Positions 44,237-57,491 of a DNA stretch of 64,000 nucleotides are shown piece by piece. The number at the start of each line of letters is the position of its first letter. Positions within the stretch are counted from its first letter, which is position 1. The stretch covers positions 992,001-1,056,000 of the forward strand of contig JAHBZE010000001.1 of NCBI GenBank assembly GCA_019635585.1. Direction: 5' to 3'. Under the pieces are notes generated by a model. The model worked only from the letters and a program-made list of their open reading frames with translations. It had not been told where the DNA came from and did no database searches. The position numbers and the translations under genes are program-made. The DNA comes from Xanthobacteraceae bacterium (lineage in GTDB: Bacteria > Pseudomonadota > Alphaproteobacteria > Rhizobiales > Xanthobacteraceae).

Positions 44237-45409
44237 TTATTGCGACGCGCCCCATTTTTCCGGGCCTGAGTCCCATACCGCGCCGTGCAAATCTTTCGCG
44301 AGCGCCGCGACGATCTTGTCGGTGGCGACATAGCCCTCGCCTCCAACTTCCGGGAACGGCGGAATATCGAGCCGCGGCCCCGCGCCTTCGTCGAGCAGGT
44401 TCGCGGTCACCGAAACCACCGAAATGACGAAATATTCACTCGAAGAAAGACGCTCAGGTGCCAGCAGGAGCCGCACCGTCACCGCTTCCGAAAAAGCCGC
44501 ATCCTGAAAGCGGACCGAAGGCCGCGTCAGTTCGAAGACCAGTTGCCCGGTCGCCTTTTCCCAGCGGGTCGAAACCAGCTTACCGCCAAGAACCGGCGCG
44601 ACGACAGCCGCAAGTTTCTGCGCGAGTTTGTCACGATCAAGCTTTCCGTTTGACGTCCAGTTCGCCGAGGAAACGCGGATCGCTTGATCGAGCGCGACGT
44701 AGCCGGTCCAGCCGACGGCGAGCACGCCTTTCAGTTTGCGCAGCTTCGCGACCAGCGCCGGGGCATTCTCCGGCGCAGTCGTGAACTGAATCGTTTGCTG
44801 CCGCGTGCGGAGTGCGTTGCAATTTTCGATCAGGCCGTAATTGGTATCGAGCACGATGGCTTCGCCGCGCAGCGCGGCAAGCACGTTCTTCAATTCGCCG
44901 AGCCGGAAGCGCACGGCAACCGTCTGCGGCGAGACGGCCGTGAAGTCCGCCGGATTTTCCTCGAGCGTCACCGCTTCGCGCGTGTCATTCAAATCTTCGA
45001 GGCTGCGGAAGGTCAGATTGTCCTGCTCTACCTTTGTGATTTGACCCGCGATCGAAACCGTACCGCCATAGGCGAACGTGTCTTTCGTGCGTGTCTTCGT
45101 CAGATCGATCGCAACCGGAATTTTACCGAGACTGCTCGTGCCGGTGCCGGAAATCCGGTCGCCGTCGATCTTGAGCGGCAATACGATACGGTCCCACTTG
45201 CTCTGAAACTCGCGCTGAAAACAAAAATCGATCTCGGCGGCGGTGAGCTTATCGCCCGCGCGCGTTTCGCGAATGATGCCGTCGGAAGATGCGTTTTCCC
45301 CGAGATCGAAGGAAAGCCATATATAAGCGGGGTTCTGCGCATTGCCGGCAACCGGCGCAAGGCAGCTCAGAACAAGCGCCAGCGCGATCTTACGAAATGG
45401 CTTCATCAC
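44237..45409 (-). CDS. Secreted protein of unknown function
   Basis: A 390-residue protein with a signal peptide (KIALALVLSCLAPVAGNAQ). The mature part shows no motif I recognise. It has two segments that look like paired small alpha/beta domains: TAPENAPALVAKLRKLKGVLAVGWTGYVALDQAIRV, and DRDKLAQKLAAVVAPVLGGKL, the latter like a short secretin- or BON-type unit, but this is weak. Cysteines are few. It is transcribed toward the omp terminator and away from groESL. A periplasmic location is likely; the role is unknown. Confidence 0.7.
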   Translation of the reverse strand: MMKPFRKIALALVLSCLAPVAGNAQNPAYIWLSFDLGENASSDGIIRETRAGDKLTAAEIDFCFQREFQSKWDRIVLPLKIDGDRISGTGTSSLGKIPVAIDLTKTRTKDTFAYGGTVSIAGQITKVEQDNLTFRSLEDLNDTREAVTLEENPADFTAVSPQTVAVRFRLGELKNVLAALRGEAIVLDTNYGLIENCNALRTRQQTIQFTTAPENAPALVAKLRKLKGVLAVGWTGYVALDQAIRVSSANWTSNGKLDRDKLAQKLAAVVAPVLGGKLVSTRWEKATGQLVFELTRPSVRFQDAAFSEAVTVRLLLAPERLSSSEYFVISVVSVTANLLDEGAGPRLDIPPFPEVGGEGYVATDKIVAALAKDLHGAVWDSGPEKWGASQ

Positions 45410-45503
45410 ATCCTCAAAACTATCGGTGTCATGCGAGGCGGAAGGCTAGGCAAGCGATTATGAATGCGAGTTGAATTCTGCCGCCCGCGGCAAGGCAAAT
45501 AAA

Positions 45504-45533
45504 AAAGGCGCGAGGACAATACCTCGCGCCTTT
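45504..45533 (-). terminator. Intrinsic terminator of groES-groEL
   Basis: AAAGGCGCGAGG (45504-45515) pairs with CCTCGCGCCTTT (45522-45533) around six bases; on the minus strand it is followed by TTTATTTG. It lies 22 bases after the groEL stop. Confidence 0.88.
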
Positions 45534-45554
45534 CTCGTTGTCTTTCGGACTTGC

Positions 45555-47198
<1,644 letters not shown>

Positions 47199-47498
47199 TT
47201 ACTTGCCTTTACCGATGATGCCCATGATGTCCGACTCCTTCATGATGAGGAGTTCTTCACCGTCGATCTTCACTTCGGTGCCCGACCATTTGCCGAACAG
47301 GATGCGGTCGCCGACCTTAACGTCGATCGGGATGAGCTTGCCCGCTTCGTCGCGGCCACCGGTGCCGACGGCGATCACTTCGCCCTCGGACGGCTTTTCC
47401 TGCGCCGAGTCCGGGATGATGATGCCGCTCTTGGTCTTGGTGTCGGCGTCGATGCGCTTCACAACCACACGGTCGTGCAAGGGGCGGAATTTTTTCAT
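47199..47498 (-). CDS. groS: Co-chaperonin GroES (10 kDa)
   Basis: A 99-residue lid protein. [44 protein letters not shown] holds the mobile loop ([11 protein letters not shown]) that binds Gro[25 protein letters not shown] is the family end. The ATG at 47498 is the conserved start; a frame from 47549 would run into the CIRCE element and is rejected. Confidence 0.97.
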   Translation of the reverse strand: MKKFRPLHDRVVVKRIDADTKTKSGIIIPDSAQEKPSEGEVIAVGTGGRDEAGKLIPIDVKVGDRILFGKWSGTEVKIDGEELLIMKESDIMGIIGKGK

Positions 47499-47542
47499 GG
47501 ATGCTTCCTCGAATTTCGCGCGGAGACGCGCTGAAAATGTCT

Positions 47543-47569
47543 GTGGCACTCGTCATTTTCGAGTGCCAA
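47543..47569 (-). promoter_or_regulatory. CIRCE element (HrcA operator) before groES
   Basis: On the minus strand TTGGCACTC (47569-47561), nine bases, GAGTGCCAC (47551-47543). This matches the CIRCE consensus TTAGCACTC-N9-GAGTGCTAA with small changes. It lies 45 bases before the groES start, so heat-inducible groESL expression through HrcA is expected. Confidence 0.85.
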
Positions 47570-47642
47570 CCGGTGCAGGGCATAGCCCGCGCGATGCAGC
47601 CGAGTCAAGGATCGGTCGGAAAAGCGATTATTTCGCAGTTAC

Positions 47643-48407
47643 TTAAGCGAAGGCCCGCAGCGCGTCGTAGAGCAGCTTCGCCGCCGCCGCCAGCAGGATC
47701 ACGTAGCACCAGAAAAAGAGCCGCGCCTGATCGAGCCGGTCGTGGATGTATTTGCCGAGCCAGACACCGAACGGCACGACCGGCGCGAGCACGAGCGCCT
47801 GAATCAGAGTCGCAGGTTTTGCAAACGCGAGCGCGGAATACGGGACCAGTTTCACGACATTGCCGAGCGCGAACAACGCGACCGCGGTGCCTGCGTAAGC
47901 CGTCTTGTTCAATCCGCGATACAAAAGATAAGCACTCATCGGCGGACCGCCGGCGTGCGCGACGAAAGTCGTGAAACCGGTTGCCGTTCCCGCGACGAGC
48001 GCTAGCGGCGGCGAAACCGGCCGCTCTTTATGTTCGGATTTTCGTCCGCGCAGAAACCAGTCGAGCGCGAAGATCACAGTGATTACGCCGATGCCGGCGG
48101 CGACCACGCGCGGATCGACATAGACGAAGAAGACATAGCCCAACGCAATGCCGAAAAGCAGCGCGGGCGCAAGCCACACCAGATCGGGCTTCGACCAACT
48201 GCTCCTGCCGAAACTGCCGAAGGCGAAGAAATCCATGAAAGCGACGAGCGGCGCAACCACAATCGCGGCGTCGAGCGGTGGCAGCACCAGCGACAAAAGC
48301 GGTACGCCGAGAATCGCGAGTCCGCCGCCGAAGGCGCCTTTACCTACCGAGACGATGAAGATCGTGGTCAGGCCGACGAGATAAAAAGCCGGATCAGTCG
48401 GAATCAA
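47643..48407 (-). CDS. TauE/SafE-family sulfite/anion exporter
   Basis: A 254-residue protein with about eight membrane helices. GKGAFGGGLAILGVPLLSLVLPPLDAAIVVAPLVAFMD and GFTTFVAHAGGPPMSAYLLYRGLNKTAYAGT are TauE/SafE signatures. Members export sulfite, sulfoacetate or related anions released in organosulfonate breakdown, although many are uncharacterised. Its ATG overlaps the aldo/keto reductase stop as ATGA, making it the last gene of a five-gene run that begins with a TRAP transporter. This suggests that the imported substrate yields an anion needing export. Confidence 0.87.
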   Translation of the reverse strand: MIPTDPAFYLVGLTTIFIVSVGKGAFGGGLAILGVPLLSLVLPPLDAAIVVAPLVAFMDFFAFGSFGRSSWSKPDLVWLAPALLFGIALGYVFFVYVDPRVVAAGIGVITVIFALDWFLRGRKSEHKERPVSPPLALVAGTATGFTTFVAHAGGPPMSAYLLYRGLNKTAYAGTAVALFALGNVVKLVPYSALAFAKPATLIQALVLAPVVPFGVWLGKYIHDRLDQARLFFWCYVILLAAAAKLLYDALRAFA

Positions 48408-49390
48408 GCGTGGCCCGCCGGTTTACGCGTCCGATACGGCTCCTCGAGATATTTTCTAGTCTCGGCGTCGAATTTAATATCGAGCGCTTTCAGCGCGTCC
48501 TTCAGATGATGCGGCTTCGAGGCGCCGACGATGGACGAAGTCACGGCCGGATTGGCGAGCGTCCAGGCGATCGCGACCGCCGCGCGCGAAACACCGAGCT
48601 TCTCGGCGGTCACGCGCACGCGCTCGGCGATCTCGTGATCGGTGTCGGTCGCGCCGATACCGAGCGTTCTTGCAAAATCGTCGGTATTGCCGCGTAACGT
48701 CTTCTCGCCTTGCGACGGCATCGAACCGGCGAGAAAGCCGCGCGCGATCGGCGACCACGGCGTCACCGCAATCTTCTCCTCCTTGCAGAACGGCAGCATC
48801 TCGCGCTCTTCCTCGCGATAGATGAGGTTGTAGTAATTCTGCATGGATACGAAGCGGGCGAGGCCACGCTCCTTTTGCATGGTCAGCATCTTCGCGAACT
48901 GCCACGACCACATCGACGAGGCGCCGAGATAGAGCGCCTTGCCGGCTTTCACGACATCGGAAAGCGCTTCCAGCGTTTCTTCGATTTCGGTCTCGTAGTC
49001 GAAGCGATGGATGATGTAGAGATCGACATAATCCATCTTCAGCCGCTTCAGCGAAGCGTCGATGCCTTCCATGATGTGCTTGCGCGAGAGGCCGCGCAAA
49101 TTCAGCGCCTTGCCCATCGGATTGAACACCTTGGTGGCGACCACGACTTCTTCGCGCCGCGCGGCGTGTTCCTTGACGGCACGGCCGAGGATCTCTTCGC
49201 TCACGCCCTGCGAATAGACGTCCGCGGTGTCATAGAAATTGATACCGGCGTCGAAGGCAGCCTTGAAGAACGGCTTGGAGTCCTCCTCGGTCAGCACCCA
49301 TTCGCGCCAGGACTTCGAGCCGTAGGTCATACAGCCGAGACACAGGCGCGAAACTTTCATCCCGGTCGAGCCGAAGCGAACGTATTCCAT
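48404..49390 (-). CDS. Aldo/keto reductase (YajO-like)
   Basis: A 328-residue NADPH-dependent reductase. The catalytic tetrad is D54 and Y59 (NFYDTADVYSQG), K87 (VVATKVFNP) and H128 (LYIIHRFDY). VRFGSTGMKVSRLCLGCMTYG is the family N-terminus; VTPWSPIARGFLAGSM and SSIVGASKPHHLKDALKALDI bind the cofactor. It reduces aldehydes or ketones; the substrate is unknown. It starts 16 bases after the TRAP large permease stop and overlaps the TauE gene, so it likely acts on the transported compound or its product. Confidence 0.93.
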   Translation of the reverse strand: MEYVRFGSTGMKVSRLCLGCMTYGSKSWREWVLTEEDSKPFFKAAFDAGINFYDTADVYSQGVSEEILGRAVKEHAARREEVVVATKVFNPMGKALNLRGLSRKHIMEGIDASLKRLKMDYVDLYIIHRFDYETEIEETLEALSDVVKAGKALYLGASSMWSWQFAKMLTMQKERGLARFVSMQNYYNLIYREEEREMLPFCKEEKIAVTPWSPIARGFLAGSMPSQGEKTLRGNTDDFARTLGIGATDTDHEIAERVRVTAEKLGVSRAAVAIAWTLANPAVTSSIVGASKPHHLKDALKALDIKFDAETRKYLEEPYRTRKPAGHA

Positions 49391-49406
49391 GCGTAAAATT
49401 CCTGCG

Positions 49407-50717
49407 TTACGGTTTCACGTCGAGCATCGTCGACGGCAACCATAGCGCAAGTTGCGGGAATACGGCGAGCAGCGCGACTGCAACGCACATCAGCAAAAAC
49501 AGCGGGAAGGCGTAGCCGCCGATCGCGAAGATCGAGCGTCCGGTCATGCCCTGCAGCACGAACAGATTGAAGCCGACCGGCGGCGTGATCTGCGCCATCT
49601 CGACCACCAGCACGATATAGATACCGAACCAGATCAGGTCGAAGCCGGCGGCAGTGACCAGCGGCATGATGACGGAAGTAGTAAGCACCACCATCGAGAT
49701 ACCGTCGAGGAAACAGCCGAGGATGATGAAGAAGATCGTCAGCGCGAACAGCAGCTGCCACTGCGACAGACCGAGGGTGGTGATCCATTCAGCGAGGGCG
49801 CGCGGGATTCCGGTGAAGCCCATCGCAGTCGTGAGAAACGCGGCCCCCGCGAGGATCGCCGCGATCATGCAGGAAGTCACCGTGCCCGCCAGCAGCGCCT
49901 CTACGAAAGTTTCGCGCGACATCTGCCCCTGCCACCACGATAGAACGAGCGACAGGAAAACACCGACCACCGCAGCCTCGGTCGCCGACGCGAGCCCTCC
50001 ATAGATCGAACCGATCACACCGGTGATCAGGAGCACGACCGGTACGAGACGCCGCATCGAACCGATGCGCTCGCGCCACGAAATCAGCGCCTCCGCCTTC
50101 GGCATCTTGTCGTCGTTCAAGAGCGCCCAGCCGGCGACGAACCCCATGAACAGCAGCGCGAGGACAATTCCCGGCACGACACCGGCAATGAAGAGGCGAG
50201 CGATCGACTGATCGGTCGCCGCACCATAGACGATCATGATGATCGAGGGCGGAATCAAAAGCCCGAGCGTGCCGGAACCCGCGAGCGTACCGATCGCCAT
50301 CTTGTCGTCGTAGCCGCGCTTTTTCAGCTCAGGCAGCGAGATACGTCCGATCGTTGCGCAGGTCGCGGCCGAGGAACCGGAAACCGCTGCGAAGATGGCG
50401 CAGCCGAGCACGTTCACATGCAGGAGCCGGCCGGGAAGACGTTGCATCCATGGCGCAAGCCCCTCGAACAGATCTTCCGCGAGCTTGGTGCGAAACAGGA
50501 TTTCGCCCATCCAGATGAACATCGGCAGCGCGATCAGGTCCCAACCGTTCAGCGACTGCCACAGCGATGTCGAGAGCGACGCGCCCGCCGGTGCTACGGA
50601 AAGAATTTTCATCGCGACGAAGCCGACCGCGCCGAGCGCAAGCGCGATCCAGACGCCGGAACCGAGAATGATGAAAAGGACGAGAACGAGGAAAATCGTC
50701 CACTCGACGAAGCCCAT
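49407..50717 (-). CDS. TRAP transporter large permease (second system)
   Basis: A 436-residue DctM protein with about 12 helices. LIALPMFIWMGEILFRTKLAEDLFEGLAPWM, VSGSSAATCATIGRISLPELKKRGYDDKMAIGTLAGSGTLGLLIPPSIIMI and EMAQITPPVGFNLFVLQG are family marks. It differs clearly from the large permease at 41973 (for example SSAATCATIG against TTGIVGATVV), so it is not a recent copy. The small permease stop is five bases upstream. Confidence 0.94.
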   Translation of the reverse strand: MGFVEWTIFLVLVLFIILGSGVWIALALGAVGFVAMKILSVAPAGASLSTSLWQSLNGWDLIALPMFIWMGEILFRTKLAEDLFEGLAPWMQRLPGRLLHVNVLGCAIFAAVSGSSAATCATIGRISLPELKKRGYDDKMAIGTLAGSGTLGLLIPPSIIMIVYGAATDQSIARLFIAGVVPGIVLALLFMGFVAGWALLNDDKMPKAEALISWRERIGSMRRLVPVVLLITGVIGSIYGGLASATEAAVVGVFLSLVLSWWQGQMSRETFVEALLAGTVTSCMIAAILAGAAFLTTAMGFTGIPRALAEWITTLGLSQWQLLFALTIFFIILGCFLDGISMVVLTTSVIMPLVTAAGFDLIWFGIYIVLVVEMAQITPPVGFNLFVLQGMTGRSIFAIGGYAFPLFLLMCVAVALLAVFPQLALWLPSTMLDVKP

Positions 50718-50722
50718 ATCCC

Positions 50723-51277
50723 CTACTCCACGCCCTGGGTAACGACGCTTTCGGCCTTGATGAAGGACGGCGCGCCCTGTTTCAGCGTGATGACGAGTTC
50801 ATCGAGCAACGCGATGCAAAGCGTCACCAAGCCCAGCGTCATCGCGCTTTGCGGAATCCAGTATTTGATCGGGAACAAGCCCGAGGATACATCGCCGAAC
50901 TTCCACGAATAATAAGCGAGCGTGCCGAGCGCCCAGCTTGCGTAAGCGGAGATCGCGAAGCCAGCCACCAGCGCCCAGATTTCGAGAACGCGGCGGAAAC
51001 CGGGTTTCGCCGCCTGCAACAGCATGGTCACGCGAATATGTGCGCCGCGCTTGAGCGTGGCGCCGAGCGCGAGGAAGCTCGCGGCACCGAACAGGTAGCC
51101 GCCGATTTCGGAAAGCGACGGAATCAGGAACCCGTAGGGCGGATAGCCGAGCCATTTCAGCACGACGTCGAAGATCTGCCCGCAAATCTGCGCGCCGACC
51201 AGAACCAGAATGACGACGAGACACCCGGCGGAAAGTGCCAGCGTGAAAGTATAAAGGCCGTCGAGCAGTTTGCGCAT
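50723..51277 (-). CDS. TRAP transporter small permease (second system)
   Basis: A 184-residue DctQ-like protein with four helices. LSEIGGYLFGAASFLALGATLKRGAHIRVTMLLQ corresponds to the DctQ signature. It follows the binding-protein gene after 48 bases that contain a strong hairpin (51288-51318), and leads directly into the large permease. Confidence 0.9.
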   Translation of the reverse strand: MRKLLDGLYTFTLALSAGCLVVILVLVGAQICGQIFDVVLKWLGYPPYGFLIPSLSEIGGYLFGAASFLALGATLKRGAHIRVTMLLQAAKPGFRRVLEIWALVAGFAISAYASWALGTLAYYSWKFGDVSSGLFPIKYWIPQSAMTLGLVTLCIALLDELVITLKQGAPSFIKAESVVTQGVE

Positions 51278-51287
51278 GGCGAATATG

Positions 51288-51318
51288 AAACGGCCCGCTC
51301 TTTTTGAGCGGGCCGTTT
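51288..51318 (-). terminator. Intercistronic hairpin between dctP and dctQ
   Basis: AAACGGCCCGCTC (51288-51300) pairs perfectly with GAGCGGGCCGTTT (51306-51318) around TTTTT. On the minus strand it is followed by TTTCATATTC, a poor T-run. It begins seven bases after the dctP stop. It probably acts as a partial terminator or RNA stabiliser giving more binding protein than permease. Confidence 0.7.
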
Positions 51319-51325
51319 TCCTTTG

Positions 51326-52300
51326 TTACTTGCGATAAGCGTCGAGGATGGCTTTGCCGTCCGCGCCCGCGAGCTTTTCCCACTCCGCCGTCATGGTCTT
51401 ACCGATTTCGGCGAAGCCCTTCTTCAGTGCGTCCGACGGCTGAATGATTTTCATGCCGTTCTTTGCCATGAGCGCGATCTTCTCGTCGGTCTCTGATTCG
51501 GAGGCCTTCCAGCCGCGGTCTTCCGCCTCCTTGGCAGTCTTAAGAACGGCGGCCTTCACATCGGCTGGCAGCGCGTCGAAGGCTGCTTTCTGTACGAAGA
51601 CGACGTTACGCGGCAGCCAGGCCTGCGTGTGATGGAAGTGCGAGAGATAGTCCCACGCCTTGGTGTCGGCACCGGTCGAGGGCGAAGTGATCATCGCTTC
51701 AACGCGGTTGGTCGCGAACGCGGTCGGAATATCGGGCACCTCGATCTGGGTCGGGATCGCGCCGGCCAGCTGTGCGATGCGCTGGGTCGCGGCGTTGTAA
51801 GCGCGGAACTTCAGACCCTTCAGATCGTCGATGCTTTTGATTTCCTTCTTGGCGTAGATGCCCTGCGAAGGCCACGGCACCGAGAACAGAAGCACGAGAC
51901 CTTCCTCGGCCAGCTTCTTTTCGAGGAACGGCTTCTGTGCGGCGTAAAGCTTGCGTGCCGCGGCGTAGCTGGTGGCGAGAAACGGAACGGAATCGACGCC
52001 GTAAACCGGGCTCTCGTTCTGATGAAGCGAAATCAGTACTTCGCCGATCGGTGCGACGCCGCGGCGGACCGAAGACTTGATTTCCGGATGTTTGATCAGC
52101 GAGCCGTTCGAGTGAACGGTGATGACGAGCTTGCCGCCGGTCGCCTTCTCGACGTCTTTCGTAAACTGCACGATGTTCTTGGTATGAAAGTTGCCGTCGC
52201 CGTAAGGCGTCGGCATGTCCCATTTGGTTTGCGCGGAAACCGCGGTCGCGGCCAAAGCCGAGATCGCAACACCCGCGAGCAGTGCGGTAATCTGTTTCAT
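51326..52300 (-). CDS. TRAP transporter solute-binding protein (second system)
   Basis: A 324-residue DctP-type periplasmic protein with a Sec signal (LLAGVAISALAATAVSAQ). DMPTPYGDGNFHTKNIVQFTKDVEKATGGKLVITVHSNGSLIKHPEIKSSVRRG is the N-terminal lobe; LKGLKFRAYNAATQRIAQLAGAIPTQIEVPDIPTAFATNRVEAMITSPSTG contains the arginine of the carboxylate site (KFRAYN). The ligand is probably a carboxylate or sulfonate; I cannot name it. A candidate promoter is at 52355-52382. It heads a run with two permeases, an aldo/keto reductase and a TauE exporter. Confidence 0.9.
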   Translation of the reverse strand: MKQITALLAGVAISALAATAVSAQTKWDMPTPYGDGNFHTKNIVQFTKDVEKATGGKLVITVHSNGSLIKHPEIKSSVRRGVAPIGEVLISLHQNESPVYGVDSVPFLATSYAAARKLYAAQKPFLEKKLAEEGLVLLFSVPWPSQGIYAKKEIKSIDDLKGLKFRAYNAATQRIAQLAGAIPTQIEVPDIPTAFATNRVEAMITSPSTGADTKAWDYLSHFHHTQAWLPRNVVFVQKAAFDALPADVKAAVLKTAKEAEDRGWKASESETDEKIALMAKNGMKIIQPSDALKKGFAEIGKTMTAEWEKLAGADGKAILDAYRK

Positions 52301-52354
52301 GACACTCTCCCTTGGAGGGTTTGGCGAAACGCCGTCCCCTCTTTCCGTGACGTT

Positions 52355-52382
52355 AGGCTAGCAGCCGAGGCTCCGTGTTCAA
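52355..52382 (-). promoter_or_regulatory. Candidate promoter of the second TRAP operon
   Basis: On the minus strand TTGAAC (52382-52377), 16 bases, TAGCCT (52360-52355), 55 bases before the dctP ATG. The match is moderate. Confidence 0.4.
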
Positions 52383-52391
52383 GTTTCCCGG

Positions 52392-52937
52392 CTACAGACT
52401 TGCTGCGGCGCGTGCTGCCTGATCGTAGTGGCCGGACAGCGCACGCATCAGCCCGGCGATTTCGGATAAGCGCTTTTCGTCCGCACCGGTCGCCTTCACC
52501 GGCGCTACCAGCAGCGCTTCGCGGATTTTTCCGTATTTCTTCACGACCGCTTCGCCTTTCGAAGAAAGCGAGACAGTTTTTTCGCTGCCTTTGCGGCCGG
52601 AAGTCAGCAGGCCCGCGCCTTCCAGCTTCTTCACCGCGTAAGTGACGAGATGCGTGTCTTCGATCGACAACACGAGGCAGATGTCGGCGAGCCGTTTCGG
52701 ACGCGAGCGATGCGCGACCGCGTGCAGAACAAGCACTTCCATCGGATTCACGTCGGGAAGACCCGCAGCCGCGACACAGCGAACCATCCAGCGCTCGAAA
52801 GCATGACCGAGAAGAATGAGACCGAACTCGAGCTCGGAAAGCGAAGGCATCGCACCCGCTGCGAGATGCGCGGACGAAACGATCGGACCGAGCGATGTGT
52901 CCGCCTTGGCGTTGGTCGCAAGCGAAGCTTTTGGCAC
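52392..52937 (-). CDS. MarR-like winged-helix regulator
   Basis: A 181-residue DNA-binding protein. [82 protein letters not shown] is a winged helix with recognition helix and wing, in the MarR manner. The start is GTG at 52937 with GGGAGG about seven bases upstream; a frame from 53129 would run through the promoter of the divergent gene. It lies between the second TRAP operon (downstream, same strand) and the hydantoinase gene (divergent), and the 106-base gap holds palindromes suited to its binding. It probably senses the substrate of this block. Confidence 0.82.
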   Translation of the reverse strand: MPKASLATNAKADTSLGPIVSSAHLAAGAMPSLSELEFGLILLGHAFERWMVRCVAAAGLPDVNPMEVLVLHAVAHRSRPKRLADICLVLSIEDTHLVTYAVKKLEGAGLLTSGRKGSEKTVSLSSKGEAVVKKYGKIREALLVAPVKATGADEKRLSEIAGLMRALSGHYDQAARAAASL

Positions 52938-52986
52938 TTCGCCTCCCCTCGCGAAAAAATGCCTGACTTTTGAAAGCGTATCGCCA

Positions 52987-53025
52987 ACAAATAATTTGTC
53001 AATAAATCGTCGGCGATTTATTTGT
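52987..53025. promoter_or_regulatory. Operator cluster between MarR-like and hydantoinase genes
   Basis: ACAAAT-A-ATTTGT (52987-52999) is a perfect palindrome. It is followed by AATAAATCG-TCGG-CGATTTATT (53001-53022), a second perfect palindrome with nine-base arms, and a further ATTTGT at 53020-53025. The A+T-rich stretch stands out in GC-rich DNA and lies 50 bases from the regulator start and 19 from the hydantoinase start. Binding by the MarR-like protein is inferred. Confidence 0.6.
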
Positions 53026-53043
53026 AGGCGGAGGAGAACGGCG

Positions 53044-56652
<3,609 letters not shown>

Positions 56653-56675
56653 CGGCGCTTTTTCGAGGGCGGCAC

Positions 56676-57491
56676 ATGGCTGTCGCAATCACTCCCCAAG
56701 TCGTTCGGCGGATCGAAACCGCCGAGCATGAAGCCTGGCGCGAGATCGATCGCGCGGCGCCTGCCGATATTCGCACGGCACTCGGTATCGAATGCACTTC
56801 AATCGGCGACGGCGCGGTCTTCGCCGTTTCCAAGATCGATCATATCCAGTTCAACCGGCTCGCCGGTCTCGGCATCACACGCGAGATCATGCCGAAAGAA
56901 CTCGACGAAGGCATCAACGTGTTCGACCGGCTCGGTCTGAAGAACTGGATCGTTCACGTTCCGCCGCAGAGCCATAACCTCGCGGCGCTTTGCGCGGCCT
57001 GCGGCCTCGTTCCTCATTCGCGCAGCTGGGCGAAATTCGTGCGCGATGCCGCGCCGCCAGCGAGGATCGAAACCGATCTCAACATTCGCGAAATCGGCGC
57101 GGAACAAGGCGAGATATTCGGCGCGACAGCGGCCAAAGGCTTCGGCATGCCGCCTGTGCTCGGCAAATGGCTCGGCGCCATTCCCGGCCGCCAGAACTGG
57201 CACTGCTTTCTTGCGTTCGACGGCGACGCGCCGGCTGCAGCCGGCGCCCTATACGTTCACAATCGCACCGGCTGGATCGGAATTGGCGCGACGCTCGAAA
57301 GCTATCGCGGACGCAAAGCGCAGCAGGCGATTCTGGCAGCACGGATCGCAAAGGGAATCGAACGCGGCTGCGACCTCTTCACGACGGAAACCGGCATTCC
57401 GCATGTAGGCGAAGCGGGACCGTCGTTCAAGAACATCCAGCGCGCGGGATTGCTGATCGCTTACGAGCGGCCGAATTTGAAGCGGCCCTAG
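56676..57491 (+). CDS. GNAT-family acetyltransferase
   Basis: A 271-residue protein with a C-terminal GNAT domain. IGIGATLESYRGRKAQQAILAARIAKGIERGCDLFTTETG holds the acetyl-CoA loop (here RGRKAQ in the R/QxxGxA position). The N-terminal 130 residues are less clear, possibly a second degenerate GNAT lobe (NWIVHVPPQSHNLAALCAACGLVPHSRSWAKFVRD also reads like one). It starts 24 bases after the hydantoinase stop and is probably cotranscribed. It might modify the amino acid released there; this is inference. Its stop overlaps the convergent extensin gene by four bases. Confidence 0.82.
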   Translation: MAVAITPQVVRRIETAEHEAWREIDRAAPADIRTALGIECTSIGDGAVFAVSKIDHIQFNRLAGLGITREIMPKELDEGINVFDRLGLKNWIVHVPPQSHNLAALCAACGLVPHSRSWAKFVRDAAPPARIETDLNIREIGAEQGEIFGATAAKGFGMPPVLGKWLGAIPGRQNWHCFLAFDGDAPAAAGALYVHNRTGWIGIGATLESYRGRKAQQAILAARIAKGIERGCDLFTTETGIPHVGEAGPSFKNIQRAGLLIAYERPNLKRP

